A program made the position numbers and the translations under genes. This document shows, one piece after another, positions 25,155 through 34,286 of a stretch of 64,000 nt of DNA (position 1 is the stretch's first letter; the number at the start of each line of letters is the position of its first letter). This DNA is from Geodermatophilus sabuli (GTDB lineage Bacteria; Actinomycetota; Actinomycetes; Mycobacteriales; Geodermatophilaceae), in NCBI RefSeq assembly GCF_010686765.1, contig NZ_JAAGWF010000004.1, forward strand, positions 1 to 64,000, read 5' to 3'. A model generated the notes under the pieces. The model saw nothing but the letters and a program-made list of their open reading frames with translations. It ran no database searches and was not told the origin of the DNA.

Positions 25155-26763
25155 CACCCGACCCCCGACGGCTCCGAGCTGGGGCCGAGAGGTCACCATG
25201 GGGGTGGTCGACGGCCATCCGTGCCGGCTCTACGCCGACCGGCCGCACTCGGTCGCCGAGTTCCTGCACACCGCCCGTCGGTGGGCCGACCGTGAGCTGC
25301 TGGTCCAGGGCACTCGCCGGCTCACCTCGGCCGAGCACGAGCAGGCGGTCGCCCGGGTGGCCGCCGTCCTGCGGGACCACGGGGTCGGCCCCGGCGACCG
25401 GGTCGCCCTGATCGGCTTCAACTCCATCGAGTGGATCGTCAGCTTCTGGGCGGTTCAGGCCGTGGGCGGCACCGCCGTCCTCGGCAACGCCTGGTGGAGC
25501 GACGACGAGGTCACCGCCGCGCTGGACCAAGCCGATCCAGTGCTGGTCATCACCGATCGTGACCAGCGGCGGCCTGCCCTCTCGATGGCCAGTCTCCGTT
25601 CCGTGGTGGACCGCGTCGAGGACCACCTCCCTCTGGTGCTGGCGCCGCCGGACGAGGACGCACTGTCGATCATCATGTTCAGCTCGGGCACGACCGGCGC
25701 CCCCAAGGGCGTGCTGATCTCCCACCGCGCCGTCGTGGCCAACATCCACAACCTGCTGGTTCTCACCGGCCGGTTGCCGGACGAACTGCCGGACACCCAT
25801 CCGGGCACGGTGAGCCTGCTCTCGGTGCCGCTGTTCCACCTCGCCGGCATCCAGGTCAGCTGCAACACGCTGCTGTCCGGGGGCCGGCTCGTCTTCCTGG
25901 AGGGCAGGTTCGACCCGGCCGAGGTGCTTCGGCTCATCGAGATCGAGCGAGTGCGGGTCTGGGGCAGCATCCCGACCATGGTCTCGCGGGTCCTCGATCA
26001 TCCCGACTTCGCCGTGCGCGACGTCTCCAGCGTCTCCTCGGTGCCGATGGGTGGCTCCGCCGTGTCCCCTGAACTCCGAGAACGCGTGGCCACAGCCTTC
26101 GCCGGCGTCAAGAGCCGGGTAGGCAGCCTGTACGGGCTCACGGAGGCCGGCGGCGTCCTCGCCGCCGGCTCAGGCAAGGACGTCGCCGCCCGACCCGGCT
26201 GCGTCGGTCGCGCGCTCCCGGTGGTGGAGCTGCGCATCGCGAACCCGGACCACGAAGGGATCGGCGAGATCCAGGCCAGGACCCCGACCTCGACTGGAGG
26301 CTACCTCGGCGAGGACGGCGCGATCGCCGACACCGACGGCTGGATCAGCAGTGGCGACCTCGGTCGGATCGACGCGGACGGCTGGCTGTACGTCACAGGC
26401 CGCTCCAAAGACGTCATCATCCGGGGTGGCGAGAACGTCGGCGCGGTGCACGTCGAGGACCGACTGCTCACCCATCCCGACGTCCTCGAGGCGGCGGTCG
26501 TAGCTCTCCCCCACCCCGACCTAGGCGAGGAGGTTGCTGCGGCCGTCGTGCTCCGCCCGAACGCCGCGGTACAGATCGCGGACCTCGAGGCGCACGCCCG
26601 ACAAGGGTTGGCTCGATACGAGGTCCCGACCGCTTGGTGGGTCCGGGCGACGTCGCTGCCACTCAACGCGACCGGAAAGGTGCTTCGGCGGGAGGTCCGC
26701 CGGACGTGGTTGGAGAACGGCGGCACCACGCAGGACGAGCGAGCAGGGCGGTCGACAGCGTGA
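25147..26763 (+). CDS. AMP-forming acyl-CoA synthetase
   Basis: 538-residue ANL-superfamily ligase that activates a carboxylic acid with ATP and CoA. The phosphate-binding loop [12 protein letters not shown], the YGLTEAGG motif, the hinge region [20 protein letters not shown] and the final catalytic lysine in [10 protein letters not shown] are all present. The first ATG overlaps the ferredoxin stop. A second in-frame ATG at 25198, preceded by GAGAGGTCACC, is an equally good start and would give 521 residues. It is third in the hydratase/ferredoxin/ligase operon. The acid substrate is not identifiable. Confidence 0.9.
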   Translation: MHDTRPPTAPSWGREVTMGVVDGHPCRLYADRPHSVAEFLHTARRWADRELLVQGTRRLTSAEHEQAVARVAAVLRDHGVGPGDRVALIGFNSIEWIVSFWAVQAVGGTAVLGNAWWSDDEVTAALDQADPVLVITDRDQRRPALSMASLRSVVDRVEDHLPLVLAPPDEDALSIIMFSSGTTGAPKGVLISHRAVVANIHNLLVLTGRLPDELPDTHPGTVSLLSVPLFHLAGIQVSCNTLLSGGRLVFLEGRFDPAEVLRLIEIERVRVWGSIPTMVSRVLDHPDFAVRDVSSVSSVPMGGSAVSPELRERVATAFAGVKSRVGSLYGLTEAGGVLAAGSGKDVAARPGCVGRALPVVELRIANPDHEGIGEIQARTPTSTGGYLGEDGAIADTDGWISSGDLGRIDADGWLYVTGRSKDVIIRGGENVGAVHVEDRLLTHPDVLEAAVVALPHPDLGEEVAAAVVLRPNAAVQIADLEAHARQGLARYEVPTAWWVRATSLPLNATGKVLRREVRRTWLENGGTTQDERAGRSTA

Positions 26764-26771
26764 TCAGACGA

Positions 26772-26788
26772 CTACCGGCCGGTAGAAT
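26772..26788 (+). promoter_or_regulatory. palindrome overlapping a -10 hexamer
   Basis: CTACCGGCCGGTAG (26772-26785) is a perfect 14-base palindrome whose last bases form the start of TAGAAT (26783-26788), a good -10 sequence 55 bases before the PaaX-family start. The layout suggests autorepression by the regulator. Confidence 0.5.
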
Positions 26789-26822
26789 CCGGCCAGCCCG
26801 TGACACCGGAGAGAAACCAACC

Positions 26823-26846
26823 ATGCGTAGGGGGAACCGCCCGTGA
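26823..26846 (+). CDS. possible seven-codon leader peptide
   Basis: ATG after GGAGAGAAACC opens a seven-codon frame (MRRGNRP) whose TGA overlaps the GTG start of the PaaX-family gene (GTGA). It includes tandem arginine codons and the AGGGGG that serves as ribosome site for the next gene. It may couple translation of the two, but so short a frame can arise by chance. Confidence 0.3.
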   Translation: MRRGNRP

Positions 26847-27706
26847 CTGCAGCCGAGAGCCCGCCCGAGGCCCGAGGCGCAGGAGCCGGTCTGTCGGCCG
26901 GCAGCGCCCGTTCCCTCCTGCTGACCATCCTCGGTGAGCTCGTCTGGCCGGAGAACCGGCCCGTCTGGACCTCGGCACTCCTGTACGTCCTGCGCGGCCT
27001 GGAGGTCGAAGAGCAGACCGCCCGCCAGGCCATCGCCCGCGGGGCGGCGGCCGGCTGGATCACAGGCGAACGGCACGGTCGTGAAGTCCAGTGGAGCCTG
27101 ACGCCCAGCGGACGGAAGCTCATCAAGGAAGGCGCTGCCCGCGTCACGTCCACGACCGCGGCGAGAACGGGCTGGGACGGCCGATGGCTGATCTTGCTCG
27201 TGACGATTCCACACACCCACCGGACCGTCCGCAAGCGGCTCTACGCCGGTCTCACGTGGGCTGGTTTCGGCAACCCGACGCCGGGCGTCTGGATCAGCCC
27301 GCACCCGGACCGTCAGGAAGAGGCTGCACGGCTCATCGCCGAGCTCGACCTCCAGGACAATGCGCTGTCGTTCATCGGTCCATGCGGTGCCATCGGCTTG
27401 AGCGACGAAGAGATCGTTGCGCGCGCCTGGGACCTCGCCACCCTGAGCGAGCACTTCGAGGCCCAGCTGGCGGCACTCGCCGACATCGACCCGGAGCCCG
27501 GCGACCCGATGCTGCTGACGCACATCCAAGTGGTGAGCGAGTGGCAGCGGGCACCGTTCAAGGATCCCCAGCTGCCGGAAGAACTGCTGCCCAACTGGGT
27601 CGGCCACCGCGCCGCCGCCCGGCTGGGCGAGCTGCGGGCCAGATGGTCCGATGCGGTTCACGCCCGCTGGCGCGAGATCAACACTGAGGACGGCACCGTC
27701 GGCTGA
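26843..27706 (+). CDS. PaaX-family transcriptional regulator
   Basis: 287-residue paralogue of the regulators at 11351 and 37751. The winged helix begins SARSLLLTILGELVWPENRP and includes TARQAIARGAAAGWI; GWDGRWLILLVTIPHTHR and RLYAGLTWAGFG mark the PaaX core, and WQRAPFKDPQLPEELLPNWV the C-terminal part. The GTG start is preceded by AGGGGG. It lies alone between a CoA ligase operon and the convergent CoA transferase/P450 operon and may control either. Its effector is presumably an acyl- or aryl-CoA, by analogy with PaaX. Confidence 0.9.
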   Translation: MTAAESPPEARGAGAGLSAGSARSLLLTILGELVWPENRPVWTSALLYVLRGLEVEEQTARQAIARGAAAGWITGERHGREVQWSLTPSGRKLIKEGAARVTSTTAARTGWDGRWLILLVTIPHTHRTVRKRLYAGLTWAGFGNPTPGVWISPHPDRQEEAARLIAELDLQDNALSFIGPCGAIGLSDEEIVARAWDLATLSEHFEAQLAALADIDPEPGDPMLLTHIQVVSEWQRAPFKDPQLPEELLPNWVGHRAAARLGELRARWSDAVHARWREINTEDGTVG

Positions 27707-27734
27707 CCCGCCTCGCGAGCGGTCCAGGTGCCCG

Positions 27735-28964
27735 TCAGGTTCGCTTGGTCGCCGGCGCCAGGGCGTCGATCTGGTCGTCGTCGTAACCGACTTCGGCCAG
27801 CACCTCTCGCGTGTGCTGACCTGCGCGTGGCGGACCGGGGACCACGTCGCGAGCCACCCCGCCGTAGCGGATCGGGGAGTCGACGGACTCGACCGGCCGG
27901 CCCTCGATCTGCACGCCGTCGATCTGCACCCAGGCACCGGCCGCACGGGCCTGCGGGTCCTCGAGCACCTCAGCGGGAGTCTGCACCGGCGCCCACCAGA
28001 CGTCGTGCTCATCGAAGACCTCGACCCAGTGCGCGAGAACGTGCCCGGAGAAGGCCTCGTCGAGGATCGGGATGAAGTCGCGTCGGTTCTTCGAGATCGC
28101 CCGAGCACTCGCGAAGCGGTCATCCTCCAGCAGGTCCGGGCGGCCGATCGCAGCGAGCACTCGAGGAAGGTGCCGGCCAGCCTCGACGCCCACCAGGTAG
28201 AACCAGCGGTCGTCGGCCGTCCGGTACGAGTTGTACATCGGCGTGGGACAGATCTCTCGTGGATACGGCGGCCGGGGGCGACCGCCCATGGCCTGCACGC
28301 CGAGTTCACCGGCCAGCGCCCACATGCCGGTGCGCAGCAACGAGGTCTCGACGAATCGTCCACGACCTGTCTGCTCCCGCTCGTGCAGTGCGGCCAGGAT
28401 CCCCGCGACCGACGTCATGGCCGCGAAGGTGTCGCCGAGCCCCTGCATCAGGGGAGCCGGTGGCTGACCCTGGGTGGTGATCTCGTGCGCGATGCCCGTA
28501 CGCCCGAAGAAGGAGGCGAGGTCGTACCCTGCCCGCTCCTCGTCCGGGCCGCCCCACCCGTAGGCGGTCAGGGAGCAGAACACCAGTCGGGGGAACCGCT
28601 CGCTGACGACGTCGGGAGCCAAGCCCAGACGGCGCAGCGCGGCCGGCCGCAGGTTGCTCACCAACACGTCCGCGCGCTCCAGGAGGGCGCCCAGGGCGTC
28701 GCGCCCTTCGGTGGACCGGACGTCGAGCTCGATCGACCGCTTCCCACGGTTGGCCGACGTGAAGGCACCGTTGGGCGCATCCGGGTTGGCACCCATGGAA
28801 CCCCAGATGTGGCGCATCGGCTCGCCGCCGTGCGGTTCCACCTTCACCACATCGGCGCCCCAGTCAGCGAGAACGCCGCCGGCTGCCGGCCCGGCCATCC
28901 AGTGGGCGAGCTCGACGACCCGCACGCCGTCCAGCGGTCGTGCAGCCTCGGTGGACCCCGTCAT
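27735..28964 (-). CDS. family III CoA transferase (CaiB/BaiF)
   Basis: 409-residue CoA transferase. The N-terminal LDGVRVVELAHWMAGP, the ADVVKVEPHGGEPMR segment, NRGKRSIELD and the GYD motif that carries the presumed catalytic aspartate are typical of the family, which moves CoA between carboxylic acids through an aspartyl-CoA thioester. Its ATG overlaps the P450 stop by four bases (ATGA), so the pair is one operon: the P450 may oxidise a substrate and this enzyme activate the acid without ATP. A second family member lies at 54988. Confidence 0.9.
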   Translation of the reverse strand: MTGSTEAARPLDGVRVVELAHWMAGPAAGGVLADWGADVVKVEPHGGEPMRHIWGSMGANPDAPNGAFTSANRGKRSIELDVRSTEGRDALGALLERADVLVSNLRPAALRRLGLAPDVVSERFPRLVFCSLTAYGWGGPDEERAGYDLASFFGRTGIAHEITTQGQPPAPLMQGLGDTFAAMTSVAGILAALHEREQTGRGRFVETSLLRTGMWALAGELGVQAMGGRPRPPYPREICPTPMYNSYRTADDRWFYLVGVEAGRHLPRVLAAIGRPDLLEDDRFASARAISKNRRDFIPILDEAFSGHVLAHWVEVFDEHDVWWAPVQTPAEVLEDPQARAAGAWVQIDGVQIEGRPVESVDSPIRYGGVARDVVPGPPRAGQHTREVLAEVGYDDDQIDALAPATKRT

Positions 28965-30181
28965 CGCGCCACGACCGGCTCGGACGAGCGAGTCGCGGGC
29001 TCGACGACGAACTCCACGCGTTCGGGCCCGCGGGTCTGCCCGCCGCTCCACTCCACCACGGCGCCGTCGGCCATCCTGAACCGGGGCATGACCCTCAACC
29101 ACTCCTCCAGGGTGACCTTGATCTCCAGGCGAGCCAGGTTGGAGCCGAGGCATCGATGGGCACCGGATCCGAATGTGAGGTGCCGGTTGCGGCGACGGTC
29201 GACCTGCACTTCGTGGGGATCGGTGAAAACGACTGGATCCAGGTTGGCGGCGGCAAACGGGAGGACGACGCGTTCACCGGCGTGCACGCAGCGGCCGTGC
29301 AGTTCGACGTCCTCCTTCGCCAACCGTCCGACGGTCACTGGGGCGTAGCAGCGGAGGAACTCCTCGACCGCGGTGTCGATCAGGCTGGCGTCCGCCACCA
29401 GGCGCTCGCGATCCTGCGCATGGGTGGCCAGGTGCCAGAGGGTCGACCCGATGGCGCTCCAGGTGGTGTCCGCCCCGGCAATGAGGACCAGGAAGGCGGC
29501 TCCGATCCGATGCTTGCGGGACAGCGGCTCGCCGTCCAACTGCGCTGTCGTCAGGTAGGTCAGCAGGTCACCGCCGTCGTCACCGGTGGTGGCACGCTCG
29601 TCGAGCAGGCTCTCGAGGTAGGTGATGATCTCCCGCACCGCCTCACCACGGACCGCCTGATCGGTGGGGCCGACGCGGATCATGCGAATCATCCAGTCGT
29701 GGAACTGACCACCCGGCGGGACCCCGAGGATCGACGTCAGGACGGTCAGCGTCAGCGGTTGGCTGTAGTGCTCGATGACGTCTCCGCCACCGCGCTGGGC
29801 CAGGTCGGCCACCAGTCGGCGCGCTTCGGCCCGGATCATCGGTTCCATCCCCGCGACCTTGACGGGCATGAAGTAGGGCATCAGGACGTCCCGGTGCGCC
29901 TTGTGCTCCGGAGGGTCGGATGTCAGCGGCGGCAGGTACAGACCCCCGGCCGCTTCCAGCGGACCTGCCACCTCGACGGCTCGTGACGTGAAGCGATCCG
30001 TGTCACGCGCGATGTCCCGGATGTCGTCGTATCCGGACACCATGTAGGAGCCGCCCCATTTGTCGGTGTGCGCCACGGGGCAGCCGGCGCGCATCGCCGC
30101 GTACTGCGCGTTGGGGTCGGCCCGGAACTCGGCGGAGTAGAGGTCGTAGCCGTCGGCGGGGTATGACGCCCTGTCGGTCAT
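28961..30181 (-). CDS. cytochrome P450
   Basis: 406-residue class I P450. The I-helix motif is LIAGADTTWSAIG, the ExxR reads EEFLR, and the haem loop FGSGAHRCLG gives the ligand Cys344. It clearly resembles the P450 at 38947, sharing the TSDPPxH, GADTTWSAIGS/GIDTTWSAIGS and NRHLTFG segments, so the two are paralogues within this region. It has no adjacent ferredoxin; the 3Fe-4S ferredoxin at 24960 is the nearest candidate. The ATG is 88 bases from the divergent hydratase start. Confidence 0.93.
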   Translation of the reverse strand: MTDRASYPADGYDLYSAEFRADPNAQYAAMRAGCPVAHTDKWGGSYMVSGYDDIRDIARDTDRFTSRAVEVAGPLEAAGGLYLPPLTSDPPEHKAHRDVLMPYFMPVKVAGMEPMIRAEARRLVADLAQRGGGDVIEHYSQPLTLTVLTSILGVPPGGQFHDWMIRMIRVGPTDQAVRGEAVREIITYLESLLDERATTGDDGGDLLTYLTTAQLDGEPLSRKHRIGAAFLVLIAGADTTWSAIGSTLWHLATHAQDRERLVADASLIDTAVEEFLRCYAPVTVGRLAKEDVELHGRCVHAGERVVLPFAAANLDPVVFTDPHEVQVDRRRNRHLTFGSGAHRCLGSNLARLEIKVTLEEWLRVMPRFRMADGAVVEWSGGQTRGPERVEFVVEPATRSSEPVVAR

Positions 30182-30186
30182 GGCAA

Positions 30187-30231
30187 AGACATTACGCGCT
30201 AGGAGACTGGCTGTCCAAGGTTGTAGAGTGT
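30187..30231. promoter_or_regulatory. divergent P450/hydratase promoter elements
   Basis: The 87-base gap holds two recurring motifs. Leftward, CTAGCGCGTAATGTCT (minus strand, 30187-30202) is very like CTAGCGTATAACGTAT before the CoA ligase at 32823. Rightward, TTGTAGAGTGT (30221-30231) is identical to eleven bases in the promoter region of the livH operon (minus strand, 52736-52746) and contains the -10-like TAGAGT. Confidence 0.45.
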
Positions 30232-30268
30232 CTGCTCGTCAGCAGGTCCATCATCGTGCGAGGTGCCC

Positions 30269-31123
30269 GTGTCTCAGAACGTCCGCCTGGAGAAGGTCGG
30301 TCCGGTGGCACACCTCGTACTCGACCGCCCCGCGAAGCACAACGCGCTCCGCTTCGACGACCTCGACCACCTCGTGGAGCTCCTCCACGCCGCCGAGGAG
30401 GACGACGACGTCCGCGTGATCGTTCTTCGCGGCACCGGCCCCAGCTTCTGCGCGGGCCACGACTACGACGACGCGGTCCGCTCGTACGGTCTGGAGCCCG
30501 GCCCGGACGGCCAGAGACCGCGCCGCCCCAGCCAGCGCGCTCGGCTGCTCCAGGACCGCCGCCTGGGCGAGGGATACATGGCCTTCCACTACTCCCTCAA
30601 GCCGGTCATCGCCCAGGTTCACGGCGTCTGCACCGGCGCGGGCCTCTATCTGGTAGAGCTCGTCGACCTGGCCATCGCCGCAGACACTGCTCACTTCAGC
30701 CACGCCGAGCAGCGGCTCGGGCTGGCCGGCAACACCTGGCACCTCAACACCCAGATCCTCAAGTACGGACCCAAGCGAGCACGGGAGCTCTTGCTCCTCG
30801 GCGACGCATTCGACGGAAAGCAGGCGGCCGAGTGGGGCCTGGTCAACCGCTCGGTGCCGGAGTCTGAGCTCGCGGACACCGTCGCGGACTGGGCAGAGCG
30901 GATCGCCGCGCACCCCCGCGACGCACTGGTCACCGGCAAGGCGATGTGGCACCTCGCGCTGGACAGCCTGGGCGGGTCCCAGCAGTTCGCGCGCGGCTAC
31001 GTCGGCCACACGCTCGGCACCAACCTGCGCCTCGAGGCCGACGAGTTCAACTTCCTCAAGGAACGCCAGCGACGGGGAACACGCGGCTCCTTCAGCGACC
31101 GCGACGACCACTACTCCGGCTGA
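30269..31123 (+). CDS. enoyl-CoA hydratase/isomerase
   Basis: 284-residue crotonase. The oxyanion elements GPSFCAGHDYDD and VHGVCTGAGLYLVELVDLA are present, and HAEQRLGLAG carries a glutamate near the second catalytic position. The GTG with GCGAGG six bases upstream was preferred over the GTG two codons earlier. It is divergent from a P450/CoA transferase operon, and its 3' end overlaps the convergent CoA ligase gene by 13 bases. Some residues around the active site (TWHLNTQILKYG) differ from classical hydratases, so the reaction may be another crotonase-type one. Confidence 0.88.
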   Translation: MSQNVRLEKVGPVAHLVLDRPAKHNALRFDDLDHLVELLHAAEEDDDVRVIVLRGTGPSFCAGHDYDDAVRSYGLEPGPDGQRPRRPSQRARLLQDRRLGEGYMAFHYSLKPVIAQVHGVCTGAGLYLVELVDLAIAADTAHFSHAEQRLGLAGNTWHLNTQILKYGPKRARELLLLGDAFDGKQAAEWGLVNRSVPESELADTVADWAERIAAHPRDALVTGKAMWHLALDSLGGSQQFARGYVGHTLGTNLRLEADEFNFLKERQRRGTRGSFSDRDDHYSG

Positions 31124-32823
31124 GACCGGCGGCTCCGCCGGTGACACCCACCCGTCCCATTGTTGTGGAGACGTCGGACCGCGCTCGCCGGGGCCGCTGC
31201 TGGCAGCGGCGGCAGCTCGCCGGCTTCGACCTGGTCCCGCAGGACGAACTTCTGGACCTTGCCCGAGGGCGTCATCGGGTAGACCTGCGTGAAGAACCAG
31301 GCGGACGGGACCTTGTGCGCCGCGATCCGTTCCTTGCACCAGGCCCGCAGCTCCTCGGCGCTCGGCGGAGCGGACGGATCAGCGGGCCGGACCACCGCGG
31401 TGACCACCTCTCCCCACTTCTCGTCAGGGACCCCGAAGACGGCGACGTCAGCGATCCGCGGATGAGAGAACAGCAGCTCCTCGATCTCCCGCGGATAGAT
31501 GTTGATGCCGCCGCGGATGATCATGTCCTTCAGCCGGCCAGTGACCTTGAGATAGCCCCGGTCGTCCATGGTCCCGAGATCGCCCATGTGGAGCCAGCCG
31601 TCGTCGTCGACCGTCGCCGCCGTCTCTTCCGGTAGCTCGAAGTAGGACAGCATGGTCTGGTAGCCGCGACAGCAGATCTCCCCTTGCTCGCCGATGGGGA
31701 GGACCTGACCCGTCACCGGGTCGGCTATCTTGACCTCGAGCTCCGGCAGCGGCTGGCCGACCGTGGCTGCCTGGTCGGCCGGGGCGTCGGTGATCCGCGT
31801 CTGGCTGATCACCCCGTGCATCTCGGTCTGCCCGAACAGGATGCTGAAGCGACAGCCCCAGGCCGCCATGACCCGATGGACCAGCGCCTCCGGCACCGCG
31901 GAGGCGCCCGACATGATGCTCTGCACGCTCGACATGTCCCGTGTCGTGCTGTCGGGGTGGTCCAGCACGGCGATGAGCATGGTGGGAACCATCAGGGAGT
32001 GCGTGCCCGAGTAGGACTCGATGAGCTCGAGTATCAGGCCGGGGTCGAAGGCCGGGACGACGACGTAGGTGCCGTGCACCGCCAGAGTGCCGAACTCGGT
32101 CACCGCCCCGCCGCCGATGTGGTACATCGGCATCGCGTTGACGCAGACAGCTCCGTCAGCCATCCCGGCCCGTTGGGCCACGAAGTGTGCCTCGTTGACC
32201 AGCCCCTTGTGGTGCAGCAGAGCACCCTTGGGAAAGCCGGTCGTTCCGGAGGTGTACTGGATCTGCACGGGGTCCAGTGGCGCCACCTCGGGCAGGGACG
32301 AAGCCGCATCGCCGGAGGCGAGGAACTGCGTCCAATCGGTGAAGGAGATGACCTCACGGAGCGCCGGCGCCTGCGGTCGAACCTCCTCGACGATCGGGGT
32401 CAGGTCGACGTCCCGGTAGGAGTCGACGTGGAAGAGGGCGACCGACCCCGACTGCGCCAGGACGTACTGGAGCTCGTGCGCTCGGTACGCGGGGTTGATG
32501 GCCACCATGACCATCCCAGCCATGGCGATCCCCTGTTGCAGGACGACCCAGTCGGCGGCGTTGGGCGCCCAGATGGCGATCCGGTCACCGAGCTCGAAGC
32601 GGGTGAGCAGTGCGCGAGCCACGCGTTCCACGTCGGCGAGCAGATCGGCATATGTCCATCGCCGCCGGACGGCCGGGTCCGCCACGCCGTCGACGAGTGC
32701 CAGGCGGTCCGGGGCAGCCGCCGCAGCCTCGCGAAGCAAGCTCCCGACGGTGATGTCACGAACACCGTCGCTGCGTTCGGCCGGCCAGTAGGACTCGATG
32801 AGAGGGGTGGGCGTGGCGGTCAT
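31111..32823 (-). CDS. AMP-forming fatty-acid-type CoA ligase
   Basis: 570-residue FadD-like ANL ligase. The phosphate loop IQYTSGTTGFPKGALL, ILFGQTEMHG (A5 motif), MGDLGTMDDRGYLKVTGRLK (hinge), GGINIYPREIEE and the catalytic lysine in TPSGKVQKF are intact. The ATG follows AGGAGAGCAG. The last 30 residues are basic and lie beyond the usual end of the domain. Its gene end overlaps the convergent hydratase by 13 bases. It is transcribed alone, divergent from the MBL-fold gene. Confidence 0.92.
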   Translation of the reverse strand: MTATPTPLIESYWPAERSDGVRDITVGSLLREAAAAAPDRLALVDGVADPAVRRRWTYADLLADVERVARALLTRFELGDRIAIWAPNAADWVVLQQGIAMAGMVMVAINPAYRAHELQYVLAQSGSVALFHVDSYRDVDLTPIVEEVRPQAPALREVISFTDWTQFLASGDAASSLPEVAPLDPVQIQYTSGTTGFPKGALLHHKGLVNEAHFVAQRAGMADGAVCVNAMPMYHIGGGAVTEFGTLAVHGTYVVVPAFDPGLILELIESYSGTHSLMVPTMLIAVLDHPDSTTRDMSSVQSIMSGASAVPEALVHRVMAAWGCRFSILFGQTEMHGVISQTRITDAPADQAATVGQPLPELEVKIADPVTGQVLPIGEQGEICCRGYQTMLSYFELPEETAATVDDDGWLHMGDLGTMDDRGYLKVTGRLKDMIIRGGINIYPREIEELLFSHPRIADVAVFGVPDEKWGEVVTAVVRPADPSAPPSAEELRAWCKERIAAHKVPSAWFFTQVYPMTPSGKVQKFVLRDQVEAGELPPLPAAAPASAVRRLHNNGTGGCHRRSRRSQPE

Positions 32824-33237
32824 CTGCTCTCCTGGTCGGACCGGAGGGGCCTCGGATGGCGACAGGCTCACCGCCCGACGTCTGGGAGACCCAGCCCACA
32901 GGGAGTGCGGGTGTTGCGACGGTCACACTGTCGGATACGTTATACGCTAGGGGCAACCCATTGCATAGAGATGTCATATGAGGGGTGTCGATGTGACCGA
33001 GTGCAGCTCCGACACTCGCCGCCGTCCGATCCCGGGGCCCGCCTCCGTCAACTGCCACCCCATCGCCGTCCCGCGTTCCGCGGATCTCCGCGCCGGCATC
33101 GTCCGTGGAGCCCGCATGGCCGTGGAAGCGCATGCGGGCGATGCTGCAGCAGCGGCTGGGACTGGAGACGCCGGCCGCAGTCGGGTGCCGAACGGGCAGT
33201 TGCTGGCCTCGGTGGCAGTGCGTCCGGTGGTCCGCTC
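32824..33237. other. divergent intergenic region with possible small ORF
   Basis: 414 bases between the leftward CoA ligase and the rightward MBL-fold gene. An AT-rich stretch at 32935-32980 holds a CTAGCGTATAACGTAT motif (minus strand, 32935-32950), also seen before the P450 at 30181. A frame from ATG 32978 runs 87 codons and its TGA overlaps the MBL GTG. Its sequence is not like any known family and it has no clear ribosome site, so it is not called as a gene. Confidence 0.4.
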
Positions 33238-34269
33238 GTGACCGCCCTGGCCACGCGGGCGAACTGGGCCGAACCCCTGGTGGAGGAGGTCTCTCCCGGC
33301 GTCCACCGCGTTCCCCTTCCCCTGCCCATGGACGGGCTGCACGCCGTCAACGTCTACGTGCTGGAGGACCGCGATGGACTCCTGCTGGTCGACGGCGGTT
33401 GGGCACTGGAGGCCTCCCGCGCCCGCCTCGAACGCGCTCTGTCCGCGCTCGGCGCGGATGTCGGCGACGTGCGCCGGATGCTGGTCACCCACGCCCACCG
33501 GGACCACTACACGCAGGCCGTGGCGTTGCGCCGGGAGAACGGCGCGTCGATCTCGCTCGGTGTCGGCGAGCGAGCCGTACTGGAGCTCCTCGTCGACCCG
33601 TCTCGGCCCAACACCGCCCGGTGGGCGGGTCAGCTCGTGGCCGCGGACGCCGCGGGACTCGCCCGGAAGCTGGCCGGACTGCTCGAGGAGACCGCCACCC
33701 AGGCGCAGCGGTGGGAGCTGCCCGATGTGTGGCTCGAGGGCGAGGAGGTGCACGACCTCGGCGTTCGGCAGCTGCGCGCGGTCGCCACGCCTGGGCACAC
33801 GAGCGGTCACATGGTCTTCGTGGACGACGCCGCCGGACTGCTGTTCGCTGGGGACCACGTCCTGCCGCACATCACGCCGTCCGTCGGCTTCGAGGCGGCG
33901 GGCGGCGAGCTGCCGCTGGGCGCCTACCTGCAGAGCCTGACGACGGTCCGCGCTCTTCCCGACGCCCGGCTGCTCCCCGCCCATGGCCCGGTGACGGACA
34001 GCGCCCATGCGCGGATCGACGAACTGCTCGACCACCACCGGACGAGGTTGGACGACGTTCATGCAGCCATCGCTGCCGGGGCCTCCTCGGCTGCGGACGT
34101 CGCCGCCGTCCTCGGCTGGACCAGCCGAAGACGCTCCCTCGGCTCGCTCGACCCCTTCAACCAGGTCCTGGCGATCCTCGAGACGATCGCGCACCTGGAC
34201 CTGCTCCTGGTGCGGAACCGCGTTACGGTCGAGGTCGTAGATGGGGTGCGCCGCTTCAGCGTGGGCTGA
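33238..34269 (+). CDS. MBL-fold metallo-hydrolase
   Basis: 343-residue protein with the metallo-beta-lactamase fold. The dinuclear metal motif THAHRDH, the later histidines in ATPGHTSGHM and the aspartate in LFAGDHVLPH are intact. The C-terminal 80 residues form the winged-helix-like tail found in RNase Z/LACTB2-type relatives. Such proteins hydrolyse thioesters, phosphodiesters or lactones; the CoA-rich neighbourhood makes a thioester plausible. The GTG start was chosen because the fold begins right after it; the reading frame extends leftward through the antisense of the CoA ligase, which is not meaningful. Confidence 0.85.
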   Translation: MTALATRANWAEPLVEEVSPGVHRVPLPLPMDGLHAVNVYVLEDRDGLLLVDGGWALEASRARLERALSALGADVGDVRRMLVTHAHRDHYTQAVALRRENGASISLGVGERAVLELLVDPSRPNTARWAGQLVAADAAGLARKLAGLLEETATQAQRWELPDVWLEGEEVHDLGVRQLRAVATPGHTSGHMVFVDDAAGLLFAGDHVLPHITPSVGFEAAGGELPLGAYLQSLTTVRALPDARLLPAHGPVTDSAHARIDELLDHHRTRLDDVHAAIAAGASSAADVAAVLGWTSRRRSLGSLDPFNQVLAILETIAHLDLLLVRNRVTVEVVDGVRRFSVG

Positions 34270-34286
34270 CGCAGCGCACCTCGGGA

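Noticed and set aside
31684..33237. Very long N-terminal extension of the MBL-fold gene
   Set aside because: The extension is the antisense of the CoA ligase gene; the MBL fold starts just after the GTG at 33238.
32978..33241. 87-codon frame whose stop overlaps the MBL-fold start
   Set aside because: No ribosome site and no recognisable protein features; kept only as a remark in the gap entry.
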